Assembly: GCA_023374025.1 (NCBI GenBank)
Contig: SIJG01000007.1
Span: 1,903,852 to 1,967,851, forward strand
Length of the DNA stretch: 64,000 bases
Direction of reading: 5' to 3'
Origin: Heterodera schachtii
Taxonomy: Eukaryota > Nematoda > Chromadorea > Rhabditida > Heteroderidae
This document shows, piece after piece, positions 48,076 through 62,799 of this stretch (positions are counted from its first letter, which is position 1; each line of letters opens with the position of its first letter). The translations under genes and the position numbers were made by a program. The notes beneath the pieces are model-generated. The model did not search any database, was not told the DNA's origin, and worked only from the letters and a program-made list of their open reading frames with translations.

Positions 48076-49398
48076 ATGGCTTCTCCTTCCTCTGCCGTCG
48101 CTTCAATTCCAATGAAAACAGAAAACAAAATGGCGACAGGAAATTCACAAATCGAAAAGGAGAAGAAACAAATTGAAGAGAAAAGCGACTTGCCAACCGC
48201 AATAATTATTAAAGTTTGTTTTTGACTCATTTAAAAGGAATGAAGGCGAAAAATTAATTGGAAATTGGACACATTCCGACAAAAATAGTAAAATTCGAAT
48301 CGAAACTGTTCACTTTCAATGCTTTCTTCCCATTTTTCATTTTATGCCCCTTTTAGGATGTGCCCAAAGATTTATTCGACGACCCCAAACAAAAGGAAAA
48401 TTTCACGTCGATGTTCCGCCAAATTTCACCGGACATTGTGCGGACGGACTTTTTAAAGTGTTTCCAAAGAGTGCGCATAATATTTGAGAAGCCCGAACAT
48501 GCGACAGGTGAGAAAAAAGCAAATGGAAAAGAAAGTTTTAATTGGGAGAGACAAAAGCGAATTTTGAGGCAAACAAACAAATGGGAAAAGGGACGAAAAT
48601 GACGGACGGACAAATGAGTGATTTTTGGTCATTCCTTTCAATTGGCACACATTTCTTATCAAAAAACCCAAAGTCCAAATGTATTCAAATTTAGCAGCCA
48701 AATTGTTGGTGGAACATCATTCTTTCAACGGGACAAAAATGAAGGCATTCTTCGCCAAGAATATCAAATTGACAAGGAAGGCGCACCAAGACGAGGCCGG
48801 CCATTTGACGTTGCCGCCGTTGGAGAAACAATTTCTCATCTCACCGCCCAGCTCACCGCCCGTCGGATGGGTAAGAAAAATTTGCCATTGCAAAGATGTT
48901 AGGATCAAATCCTTTTTCACAGCCAGAATTAAGCATTGTGGCACCTAATTATATGATGAAATCTCTGCTTTTGCATTATTTTGGGTCGTCCAATTTGATT
49001 AAAACCCATTAAGTACAAAATTTGCCGAAAAATTCTCAATTTTTGCTTGAAAATGGACACAAAAGCCAAGAAAATTGCCAATGCCTTCTTTGCCGTTTCA
49101 GATCCAACACGCTGAAATGGCACCCGTCGTTTGCGATTTCGATTTAATGGCGCGCCTCGCGTCGTTAACTGTGGACGAAAAATTCGAATTGTTCGAAGGC
49201 GACGAACACCAACGACGCCCGTCCATTGTTATCACTCCGTGTGAAAAGGGGGGAGGCGGAGGACTGCTCGCAAGGGACGGAGGCCAAATGCCAAACTCAG
49301 CGGATGAATCGGAAGCAGAAAAACAGCGACAGGCCGAATTAAGGTCGAAAGTGCCCCTTCCGCACACGCCAAGACCACCGACTTTGAAGGAAGAGTGA
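48076..49398 (+). CDS. rcn-1: Calcipressin (regulator of calcineurin, RCAN)
   Basis: RCAN proteins bind and modulate calcineurin. Four exons, 48076-48213, 48357-48507, 48695-48870 and 49102-49398, chain in frame to 253 residues. The RRM-like fold is seen as FTSMFRQISPDIVRTDFLKC, FQRVRIIFEKPEHAT and LLVEHHSFNGTKMKAFFAKN. The hallmark LPPLEKQFLISPPSSPPVGW lies across the third exon end. The last exon carries PSIVITPCE, the PxIxIT-type calcineurin docking site. The acidic and basic N-terminal segment (MASPSSAV..) is family-variable. This is a complete, ordinary-length member with canonical splice sites, and the next gene is convergent. Confidence 0.92.
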
Positions 49399-49496
49399 GT
49401 GAGTCGAAGGCAGAACCGAATGGAATTTTGGAGATCGCATTGCTATTTCTCACTTCGATACAATTTTTGGTTCTTTTAAAAAACTTCTTATTTTGA

Positions 49497-49634
49497 TTAG
49501 TTAAGCCCCGATACTCGGGGGAAATTCCTCGACAGAATTTGTCGAGGATGGCTGAGAAATTTAAACAAAATGTCGGGGAGTAATACCCTCTTCGGGGTAA
49601 ATTTTCAACGAAACATTGAGTCAGGGCTTAACTT
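49497..49634. mobile_element. Tiny inverted-repeat element with 8-bp duplication
   Basis: TATTTTGA flanks the element at 49489-49496 and 49635-49642. The ends are TTAGTTAAGCCC and the complement of AAGTTAAGCCC. Inside lie a palindrome CCTCGACAGAATTTGTCGAG and paired CGGGG motifs. At 138 bp it cannot encode a protein. It lies between the convergent 3' ends of the calcipressin and MAPK15-like genes. Confidence 0.75.
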
Positions 49635-49838
49635 TATTTTGAACCGCAAAATATTTATTCATTTTTGTTTGTGCATCATCGTAAGTCAGTATCTGAAACC
49701 GGGCTGTCCAAACTTTGTTAGCTAGTCATTGTCGGCATGTAATGTGCTCAACGGCATTTAAAATTTTTGTATCCTTTCCATTTTTAATGATTAATTGTTT
49801 TAATATGTGCAATTTGTATTTGCTAATTAAAAGTCTTC

Positions 49839-53277
<3,439 letters not shown>

Positions 53278-54431
53278 TTGCAGAATTACAGCAGCATAAA
53301 AATGCAAATGTTCCTAAAACAATGGGAAATGTGCTTTTGTTTTATGCATGGAAATGGCGGGAAGATTATGGCATCGGATAAATTTGGTCAGTGAAAACAG
53401 ACAAATGCTCTGTGGTGGATAAGCATTGGGAGGAGCAGTGAAAATGGGACGGGTCGGACCAAACATTGAATGGCCATGGCCATGGCACGGCACAATTGTC
53501 ATGGATGGAAGGCACCAGCAGTGGTGGGTGAATAAATAATGCATAATAAAGGGCCGGAAGAGAGGTGAGCAGCGGTAGATGGAAATAATAAGCCAACAAC
53601 CGCATCATTTTTGGGACAATCGAATGAATGAAATGCCAATGAAAAAAAGGGGGACGAAAAGCAAACTGCGAAAATGGTGGAAAAATGTTGGCATAATTCC
53701 TCCATCTTTGCACTTTTTACGGCCGCCAGTCCAAACATTCGGCGAGTGAGCAAAATTTGTTTGTTTGTGGTCGAAGTATGAAAAGGTGAAAAACTCACTC
53801 ACATCTTCCTTTTCCGGCAGTGTTAGTGGGAAAAGTGAGCATATTATTTATTGATGGAGGGACTCGGGCCAAGCGAAAATGAGGTGAGGTGAGAGACGCT
53901 GGCACAGCCCAAACAACGGTGGCTGGAGGGTCTCTTCCCCCGCCCATTCTCCGCTGTCCATCGGCTTCACCCCAACTCATTTCATTGAATTCCTTTCGCC
54001 CAGCAGTTACCATGACGATACGTTGAGATATGGCAGAATATTGAATAAAAATTAGGCAGTTTAGACAAGAGAAAAGTTAAAATTACGGTAAAATGGAACA
54101 CCGTTTGAAACATGACAAATCCCTCCCCGTATAATCAAAGGCCATTTACCTTTATTTGCCTGTTCAAAGAATTCCATCGTTTTCATTTCTACATTAACGT
54201 CAAACTTTGAACGATTAAACCCCATTCACAAACAATAAATAGAGAACTTTATCGGAAGAAAAGGACAACAACAATAACACTTTAATTAGATAACTCGCTT
54301 AGGCTTAGTTTGGCTTATTTAGTATTACAATTAACTTAGGACTGAATTCTTAGAAATTGGATGAACTTGAGGAGATAAAAACAAACAAAACCAACAAAAA
54401 TGTGACAATCTATGGGTGACCCGAGACCTAT
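53278..54431. other. Region between MAPK15-like start and STAR gene 3' end
   Basis: Both neighbours are on the minus strand. The stretch includes the likely promoter of the MAPK15-like gene and, from about 54040, the AT-rich 3'UTR of the STAR gene. No gene is seen. Confidence 0.5.
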
Positions 54432-55611
54432 TCAGTCGAAGTGATGCATCATTTGGTTCAGCTGAGCAAAGTCAAATGAATGACCATGACCACCGCCGGT
54501 GTTGCTGGTGGACTTCGAAGACGGAACCGAACGCGGCGAGCCATACTCCTTCACGGGGCTCGGAAGAGGAGAGCCAAAAAACATATTGTGAGACGAAACG
54601 GTGGAATGCACACGGTGAGGCGGCGAAAGAGGTGAGTGGACCGGAGACAGCATGGACAGAGGAGTAAGACGAGGAACGGCTGAAATGTTTTGAAATCGGT
54701 TGAATCGTTTTTGTTGCTACTTGGCGAGTTCTTTGGCCCAATGTTAGCACGGTAAGTCCCGTTGATGATGCTCAGTTCCATCAGTTGTTTGCGCTTCAAC
54801 TCGTCGATTCCGTCACGCTAAATCTTCATAATTTATCCGAAAGATAGAAAAAATTAAACCGATGGGACGAGCAGTTTCTTCACTTTATCCACTGCTTTGT
54901 CGAGTTTGGAGCGCGCACGTTTTTCATTGTCCTCACATTGGATTAGAATATGAAGATCGTCTTCCAAGTGCTCCCAATTCGGCTTTCCACGATTCATTTC
55001 CTCCTATGAATGTTAGAGTGAAATCCGCCAAATTGAAGTCCACACCTTAGCAGCATCACGCAATGATCCACGACCACGAACCATTATCTTGCAGCCAGTC
55101 TCGTGTTCCAACTGCTTAGCGGTCATGCCACGAGGTCCGAGAATACGGCCGACGAAGTTGAACTAAGAATTGGGAATTTGAGTTGATGGACTTTCAAAGG
55201 AAATATTTAGGTCTTTTAGCTAATTGTAAGAATTCCTATTCCATCGTAACCTATGGAATCATGCGATATCCGTTGCAATTTCTTATGCATGACCACAATC
55301 GTCCTGTTACCTCAGGATGTTCCTTTTTCGGCACGTAAACCTTCTCCTGCAGCGTGACGATGTCTTCCTGCTCAAGCTCGGGCAACTTGGGCAAATCTTC
55401 GTCTGTGTTGAAATGGAAGAGTTGTGCACGGACACGAGCTATCTCTGGAAAACAAGCAATTTAAATGTGTATAAAAATAAATCTGACCAAGATCGATGAG
55501 ACGGTCAACATGTTTGAAGTAATTTGGAAAGGCAGCAACTGTGCCTTTTTCTTGGATCAGCTCGGCAAGATAATCCATTGTCATTAAATGAACGTGAGTC
55601 GAAAGCTTAAC
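54432..55611 (-). CDS. asd-2: STAR-family KH RNA-binding protein (ASD-2/Quaking-like)
   Basis: STAR proteins bind bipartite RNA sites and control splicing, stability or translation. Exons are 55611-55488, 55444-55311, 55162-55046, 55013-54860, 54817-54721 and 54679-54432. QUA1 reads [20 protein letters not shown] and [14 protein letters not shown]. The KH domain has [32 protein letters not shown] and [11 protein letters not shown]2 reads [20 protein letters not shown]. The C-terminal tail is Ser/Pro-rich and ends ..[12 protein letters not shown]. An in-frame ATG is at 55584. The exon is open up to its CAG acceptor at 55612, so a further 5' exon may exist. An inverted-repeat element begins 23 bases upstream of that acceptor. 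Whether this is the asd-2 or another STAR paralogue is not certain. Confidence 0.88.
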
Positions 55612-55634
55612 CTGTCTTTCAAAAGGTACATTTT

Positions 55635-56083
55635 GGTACTTATACAGTTTGACCCACATAAAAATTTTTTGTTTTATTGAAAAAAATTGTTTCCAGGGGT
55701 TTTCGGGGCCTCTGATAATGAATATGAACTCTATTTGACGAATTTCCGAACCCTAACCCGAAACTCGAAAATTTAATTGAACTTAAGAAATTTGTTAAAT
55801 TTTATTTGTTTGTTTTTTTGAGTATAGGTTGAATTACATGGCATAAACGCTTGGTCTGAGTCAATATAATATGAGCATCACATCGGAGAATCATGGAGCA
55901 CGCATTTTGGCATTTAAAACCGATTTTTGAAAAAAAAAAATTTTCAAAAATGTTCGAATTTCGGGTTAGGGGTTCGGAAATTCGTCAAATAGAGTTCAAA
56001 TTCATGATCAGCGGCCCCGAAAACCCCTGGAAACACGTTTTTATCAAAAAATTTATGTGGGTCAAACTGTATAAGTAAGTACC
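55635..56083. mobile_element. Inverted-repeat element with 8-bp duplication upstream of STAR gene
   Basis: TACATTTT occurs at 55627-55634 and at 56084-56091. The tips are GGTACTTATACAGTTTGACC and, at the right, the same with a 4-base insertion. The inverted arms extend inward through CCAGGGGTTTTCGGGGCC and GAACTCTATTTGACGAATTT to the core repeat. The loop (55785-55930) is AT-rich and non-coding. It measures 449 bp, with well preserved arms suggesting fairly recent movement. Confidence 0.85.
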
Positions 56084-56286
56084 TACATTTTTATTAGTAA
56101 AACTTCTTATTATATTGCAGTGAAAAAATTCTTTTTCAAAATTGGTAAGTTTTTTCCGGTAATATCGTGTCGGGGAAAGTAAATTGGACACCGGAAAAGT
56201 GGACACTAAATTTCTTTATTGTATAAAAATCAGATATGGTTACCTAATTGAATGGACTCATAAGTCATTTGGACTTATATACACAG

Positions 56287-56609
56287 CGTCCGGAAACTGA
56301 CAAGGGAACATTCCGAACTCTGACTGCTCAGATCACTTTAAAACTACTTTATCGTGTAGAGCATGGTCGATTTGCTATTGCTAAATTTCGGATTTTTGGC
56401 TACTGACAAGGGAACCTCGCGAACTATTAGTCTTTTTAAAATGATAAACGGAAGTTTCTCTATCAATTAGTATCAAATTAAAATCAAAAATTAAATTTTT
56501 GCTAGTTTTTTAAATTGGCAATACAAATCGACCTTGCTCCACGATAAAAGGGTTTTAAAGTGATTTGAGCAGTTACAGTTCGGAATGTTCCCTTGTGAGC
56601 TCCCGTACC
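56287..56609. mobile_element. Inverted-repeat element
   Basis: The left arm (GTCCGGAAACTGACAAGGGA, ACATTCCGAACT, GATCACTTTAAAAC, TTTATCGTG, GGTCGATTTG) is mirrored by the complement of 56520-56609 (GTACGGGAGCTCACAAGGGA and the same following blocks). Arms are about 90 bases with several mismatches. No target duplication was found. Confidence 0.7.
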
Positions 56610-56717
56610 AAAAAAGATTTGAATAGGCTCTAATAACTCGAAAATTAGCTTAACAGCCCCCCCCCCCAAAAAAAACTTTCAGTTTTGATAGGATATTTTA
56701 AATATAAATGTTTGCAG

Positions 56718-58148
56718 ATTTGCATCCTCCACAACCACCACCACCATCACCGCCGGCTCCTGAGGACGAGGAGGAGCAGGAGGAATGGTGGGCCAACGCT
56801 TGGCCGGGCGACGAGTTTATGGTAATACTGGTGCTCCCCCCATTTTCGAAATTTTTTTTTTCTCGAACCCCGGACCGAATTCGAACAAATAGTCGAATTT
56901 CAAATGCTCCGAATTTCATATTTTTATTCAAATTTTGTTTTTCTTAAATATTTTCGTCAATTTTTTGGCATTTTTCGTAAATATTTATTTAAATATTTCG
57001 GGATTTATATGAAAATATAATTCACAATCCTAGAATTTGTGAACACGGTGGGTGCCGTCAATGCTTCCACAAACTTTCTCCTACACTGGTCAAAAAAAAT
57101 TTTCAGCTAATCCTCGGCATCATTCTTTTTCTTTACCTAATCCCAGACGAGCCGCCTTTCGAGCGCCTGCTCGAAGAGTGGAAGGAAAGAAGGGACCGGC
57201 ACATGCAAAATAGTCAGTTTTGATTGGATATTTAAAAAAATTAAATTCATTAAAATCGCAAAAATTGGCCATTGGTGAAAATCTGTTAACAAATCGCATT
57301 AAAAATTACAAAAAAATTTTCCCGGCGGCGCCTACCGGCACCGCCGACTCCCCTGTTTCCGAAAATTTTTTTGGAAAAACCGCGCCGAAAAAAAACTTTT
57401 TTGAAAAGCAAAAAAAAGGTCTTCGGCGGCCGATCCCCATTCGCAAAAATTTTGGCCGACCCCCCCCCCCCCACCTTTTTATGTATGGTCAGTTTTGATT
57501 GGATATTTCAAATTAAAATTCTTGCAGCAATACATCCTCCACAGCCGGCGCCACCGGCCCCAGGGGATGAGGAGGGCGATGAAGAATTTTGGGCGCAGCC
57601 CTAGCCGGAAGGGAATGAGGTATTTTCGCCAATTTTTGTAATTTCGTAAATATTTATTTTAGCGCGTGGTGGCGCCGGCGGTGAACCGAGGGGACTTCCT
57701 CCTCCTCGGAGGAACCCACGGCAAGTTTAGAACTTTTTGGTGAAGTGAGAAAATATGTGTAAAGTGGTGAAAGATTGAATTACTAAAAAATATTTTGTGC
57801 AGATCTTAACCCGGCGCAACCTGCGCCTCCGGCCCCTCAGGATGAAGAGGCGGGACAGGGGGAGGAGATGGATGGGGATGACTGGGCCAATCCGTGGCCC
57901 GCGGATTGGAACCCTGCGGACTTTGTGGTAATACTAGTGCTTTATACTTCTCAACGATCACACATTAAGCACCCAAAAAGCTAGCCCGACAACAACGACA
58001 ACAGCAATGGCGCAACTTCCGCTGGAGGACATCGCAACACTGCCCACAGAAGGTCGTCTTCAACGCACCGTTCGACAACAAGACCACCTACTACGTGCGG
58101 GTACGTTTGGACGCGTTCCCACGGAATAACGTTTTCAAATTAAGGTGA
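56718..58148 (+). CDS. Unrecognised acidic/Trp-Pro gene with tandemly duplicated exons
   Basis: No known family was recognised. Exons: 56718-56821, 57107-57212, 57528-57619, 57663-57720, 57803-57927 and 57981-58148. Exons 1, 3 and 5 are paralogous: each starts at phase 1 after TGCAG, reads (D/I)xHPPQP or LNPAQP, PPAP, an acidic run, then W-A-x-x-W-P, and ends at phase 0 (two before GTAATACT). Exon 2 holds a probable membrane helix (LILGIILFLYLI) then PFERLLEEWKERRDRH. Exon 3 has an in-frame TAG at 57602-57604 where the first copy has TGG. Skipping exons 3 and 4 keeps the frame (both skip points are phase 1). The last exon ends ..RNNVFKLR, stop 58146-58148, with AATAAA at 58272. The 5' end is unknown. 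Confidence 0.55.
57234..57487. repeat. GC-rich interspersed repeat, copy 3
   Basis: Same blocks as the copy at 8815-9085, including TTAAAATCGCAAAAATTGGC, CCCGGCGGCGCCTACCGGCA, CCGCGCCGAAAAAAA, poly-C and a CTTTTTATGTATG end. An identical 21-base sequence flanks it at 57213-57233 and 57488-57508. The first flank includes the splice donor of the preceding exon. Confidence 0.8.
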
Positions 58149-59102
58149 CCAAGTCATGTTGTCCCCCATCATGTATCAAAGTGTTGTATCTGTATATGTA
58201 AATTTTTGTGATCATCATTTCAAGTAATGTATATTTAATCATTGCTTATGTAATTGTATATTGTTGTACTTAATAAATGCTCATCTGTGCTTCAATTGAA
58301 ATGGTTGTGTAGGGGGGGGGGGATTTTAGGTCTGTTTGGCCGGACAGAGCTCTCGTAGATTCGGTCTGCTTAGTCCTTGTATATTTGTGTAATGACTAGG
58401 ACTGTGATTTTTAGGCAAAAGCCTAAAATTTTTGCGCACTTCATACGCACAGATAAGCACGAAAAACCTATTTTTGGCTTGGTTTGGGGTGTCTACGATG
58501 ACGTTGTAATGCCTAACTTTGCTGCTATTACTTTAAGAGCTGCCTTTTGTACGAGTTGCCATTGACCCTTGTATATTCAGGCCAAAAATTATTGAGATAA
58601 GATTGGCACAAAAATGACTACAAAATGGTCCTGAAATTTACTCAAAGAATTTAAAGGCGCCAAAATAAAACAGAGAGAAAAGCGATTCAATCACATTGGC
58701 TTAAATTGCACAGATCACACACCTAAAGAGTCATTAAGAATCATTTTGCTAAAATCACAGTGAAAACATTTGATGAGAAGAGTTAAATGGGGCGGGGGGA
58801 GGGAAGTCATTCACATTTCAGCTTCCGATCTGTGGATGCCATTTTCAAAGCTCTGGTTTTAGCAGTTTTCATAAATTTAAATATCTTTGAACGTGGCAGC
58901 AACAAGCAATGGCGGAAGACTTAGGGGGGGAGGAGAGGAATTTATCAGACATTGCCCGATGGAGGAAGACGGTAGGGGAATGATCAGAGGGAGACGGTAG
59001 GGGAGTGATCAGTGTGAAATGAGGGTGGGGGGGGGAGGTTGATCAATCTAATCACTGATCAGTCGTGGCCATTTTGCCTCCTCTCTGCTTCTTCTGGTTG
59101 CA
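58149..59102. other. Intergenic region with 3' ends and TGATCA-rich stretch
   Basis: It contains the 3'UTR of the preceding gene, a poly-G run at 58312, a short sequence ending GCCATTGACCC near 58567 that resembles the end of 11410-11460, and many TGATCA/TGATCAG motifs at 58980-59070. No gene is seen. Confidence 0.5.
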
Positions 59103-62100
59103 TTAAAAAGCAACATCGCTGCTGCGTTCTGTCCATTCAGTTTCTCCTTCAATTACACTGCCGAACATTTCTAACGGTTCTACCAAAGAATTTTTAACAC
59201 ATCCATCGGCAGCTGCCAATTCGAAATTGTCCAGAAGCTTTAGTGCATTTGCAGTTTTGGACAATTCAGCGCAACTCTGCTTGAGCCAATCCATCAATTG
59301 TCCCAAATTTTTCCTAAATTTTTCTTCAAAATTACAGAATTATTCTTACGGATTACCATTTGAATGGCACTAAATGCTTCGTCCATCTCTTCTGTTCCAA
59401 CCCAATGCGACTTTTCAGTGATTATTTCGTGAAGTCGGTCAATTTCCTTCGCTGATTCATTGGGAAAGTCCGTTGAAGTTGAAGGAAACACCGAAAGGCC
59501 ATCTATTCGAATTTAGGTTTTTCGTCTGTAAGTTCCTTGTAAACAAATGAAAGTTACCCGAATTCGGGTGCCGTGAGCACTCCTTGGCCAATTGTTCGTT
59601 CATTTGGCCAAATTGCGAGTTTTTTGAAAGCATTGTCAAAAGCTGTTTCTGGAGACAACGCGGCCCAATCGCCGGAAGGCATGGAATTGATCGGATGGAA
59701 GAAGGAAAGCGGAGAGAGAAGGAGGGAGGGAAGAGCAGAAGAAAGGGCCCGGGGGAGGACGAAGGGGACGAGAAGAAATCCGACAGAATCTGAACATGGA
59801 ACCCGTTGAAGCTGAGGCCGCTGTCTTCGGTTTGGCTGACCTGCTCCACGAGGTTGGCCATGGCCAACAGTCCGTCCCCCTTTTCCCTCTCTTTGCGTCC
59901 CCTTTTCCAATTGTTGTTTTTCCTCCTCCTCCTCCTCCTCAATTCGTCTCATCGCCAACAAAATCGGTGCATTTTCTGTCCGTTTGCTGTGCAAAGTGAC
60001 TGTGACGAGTGATTCCGCTTTTGTTCCCTTTTGGCATTGGCATTCATCCGTTGAATGGCCCAATTCTTCGGCATTTTGTCGGTGCCGCCAACAACGACCA
60101 CAACGGATGTCCAACAGCAGAACTGAACTTTGAATTTGTGCCAATTTTCGCCGAATTTTGTCTTTCATTCGAGCAAAATGAGTGTCCATTAACTGAATTT
60201 GAAATTTATTGTAAAAACTGCGGGACTCAAAACTGACTTTGTTCACACTTTCAAATGTAAGTGCATTATCTGCGCGCAACGATGAACAAAATTGACGTAA
60301 AAATGGGTTTTGCTTCATTAAATGTCTCAACGTCGCTGGAGGAAAAGCCGTGCCAAGGAAAAGGGCAAATCTGTCAATTTGATCCAGTCGGAAGTCGGCA
60401 CTTTCTTCTCTGTTGGCACAATGATCTCCATCTTCCACTTGCATTTCTTCCATCTCTTCCTTCTCTCTCTCCTCCATCCCATTCGTTTCTCTCTCTTGCG
60501 TCTTCTCTTCCGTTTTCCCTTCCGTCTTCTCTTCCGTCTTTGCTCTCTTCTTCGCCAACTCTTCCTCCTCTTTCTCTTCCCCGTCCTTCAGAATGTGTTC
60601 CACTGAATGGTTCAAATGTGTCTGTGTTTGTCCTTCGTCCGTCGCTGTTTCGTCCTCTTCTTCTCTTCCTTCTACTATTTCCTTTCTCTGTCCGTCTTCC
60701 GTCCACACTCTCCCTTGTGGCTGCTGTTCATCTGACTCTCTTTTGACAGTGCACTTTCTCTTCACTGTCTTTTTCTCCTCTTCCCTCTCTCGTCCTCCCC
60801 TTGTCTCTCCCTCCTTCTTTTGCCCTTTTTCCTTTGATGCTGCCGCTTCCGCTCTTTTGCTCAACAGATTCAAAATGTCCCTAAATTAATGTTATGCTGT
60901 TTTGTTAATTATCTTTCCCCTCTCTCTCACAAAAAATTGCCTCCCGTCCCTCCCCCACAAATTGCGCCCTTTCCGCCCCCTTCGGCGGTGCCGTCCCTTT
61001 TCTGCGGCTGATCGCCCAATGCTTCGTCATTTTGGCATTGCTTCTGCTGTTGGCCTTGGCCAACTCCGTCCCCCGTCCCATTTGTCGTCATTTGATCCGT
61101 ATTTTTTGGCACTTTGCCCATTTGTGGCAACATTGAGCAGTCAAACTGCGGAGGAGGTGAAGTGAATCGCTGCTGCATGCCGTTGTTTTGCCCGGCCATC
61201 GCAACGGCGGCGATCAAAAAATGTTGAAGGGGAAAAGGGGCGATGTGATGGGGCGGCGGATGTCCCCCGAGGGGATGAAAGTGCTGCGGGAGGCCACCGC
61301 CAAAAATGCCGTTGTCGCCGTTTGGCGTTTTGTTCACCGTCGGCATCCCCCGCGGCAGTAAGCTTCGTCCGATTGGCTCGTCCTCCAAAACGACGCAATT
61401 TGCAAAACGACCGTTTAACATTGATGGAAGAATGGGAGACGAAGCATTTGATGATTGTGCGAATTGCGGAGGAAACGGATCGGACAGAACGGACGGACTG
61501 CGCGACTTTTGACTGGGAAAACCATCGCCAACTGCGGCGCCGTTGGGCAAAATGCCAACGGACGAAGAATGGCCAGCGAAAGGCGTGGAACGGGCGGAAG
61601 CGGACCGCTCCCCTCCGGCACTGCTTCCGCTCGACGTTTGGCCATTGACCATACGTTCGCGAGTGTATTCAGTCTGAAAATGGAACTGTTACGTCGGCAA
61701 TTTGCTTCCGACATTCTTTTAAGCTGTTGATCAGCAGCTTCCTTCTCTCTCGGCCCACTACCTTTAATCGTTGGAATTCGGCATATTCCGCCGCGTGTTT
61801 CTTCAGATGGCATGCCAAAGTGCTGGTGTGGGGGCCCTTCAGTTGGTAAGTGCACGTGCCGACAATGCATCTGCAGAAGAAAGGACAGTTTGAAAGTGAT
61901 TGAAGGTGAGTGATCACCTGCTCAGATTCTCCGCTTTATTATACACAAAATATCTGAAAAATGACGCGTTTTTTGGACGGAAATTCCCTCGCCAATTTAA
62001 ATACTTCCAAACGGGCGTTTGTTTGTTGGTGCCGCCCGATCGAATGGCGGCCGCGGGGTTTCGGTGCCACGACCAATCGTCTTCGCGAAAGAGTTGCGCC

Positions 62101-62799
62101 GCAGGGCACGCGGCCACTGCCAATGCGCCAGGGATCGTCGGGTGGGCACCGAGCGGAGACGGCGCCATTAGGGCGGCGGTGGCAGCCGCAGAAATTGCAT
62201 TTTTATTGGCAGAACGACGACCATTTGCAACGGGGGAGGGGTGAGCGGACCCCGATTTCTTGAATTTTGCGCTGTTTGACGTCCTTTGGGGAGTGAAACG
62301 GCCATCAGCGAAGGCGGAAGGAGACGAAGAAGGAGCAGTGGGCCCGAACATTGTGAACTGCTCAAGGGATGATTCCTTATTCCGTTTTGTTTCCGGTTTC
62401 CGCTTCTTGACCGCTTCTCCATGCTTTTCTCATTTTCCGTTCCGCCCCCAGGCCCTTTTCTCCTTTCCCCCCTCTCCCCTTCCGTTCTCTCACTTTTTCG
62501 TTCTCTCTGTTCCGCTGCTGCTGCTGCTGCATGGCTTCGTTTCTGCTGTTGATCATCGCTTGTTGTACCAATTGAAAAGCGATTGTCGGTATGTCCATGT
62601 GCTGCTGTTGCTGCTGTTTTTGTAGTTGGTTTTGTGCTTCTCCGTCTTCTCTCTTTTGCTGCTCCTTCGCCTTTTCACTTCCTTTTCCCATTTTCGCTCC
62701 GTTTTCCCCTTCCTTTTCCTCCTTTTCCTCCTCCTCAACTCCTCCGTCTCCTCCATTTTCTTCTTCGCTTGTCCCTTCGTCGCTTTTTCCGTCGGCCAT
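59103..62799 (-). CDS. BED zinc-finger protein with Lys/Glu-rich region
   Basis: Exons read: 62799-62494, 62405-62005, 61953-61918, 61870-61762, 61673-60931, 60880 to about 59830, then smaller exons to the stop at 59103. The start is MADGKSDEGTSEEENGG, followed by Glu and Gln runs. Splicing assembles a BED finger: TPVWK|YFVYNKAENLSR|CIVGTCTYQ..THTS-type TSTLACHLKKH. A Ser/Pro/Gly-rich region follows (MVNGQTSSGSSAGG..), then GGNFL|DILNLLSKRAEAAASK and a charged Lys/Glu region. A region with Leu/Phe pattern comes next (DRFALFLGTAFPPATLRHLM; FARMKDKIRRKLAQIQSSVL) and a C-terminal helical part (QLMDWLKQSCAELSKTANAL). BED fingers bind DNA in transposases and regulators. The region after it faintly resembles the hAT transposase core; that is inference. 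Boundaries below 59830 are uncertain. Confidence 0.7.

Noticed and set aside
59554..59830. C-terminal part of the 439-codon minus-strand frame
   Set aside because: The end (VGFLLVPFVLPRALSS..) looks like intron read-through; a different frame (LAMANLVEQ, LTMLSKNSQFGQMNEQL) fits better with canonical splice sites.
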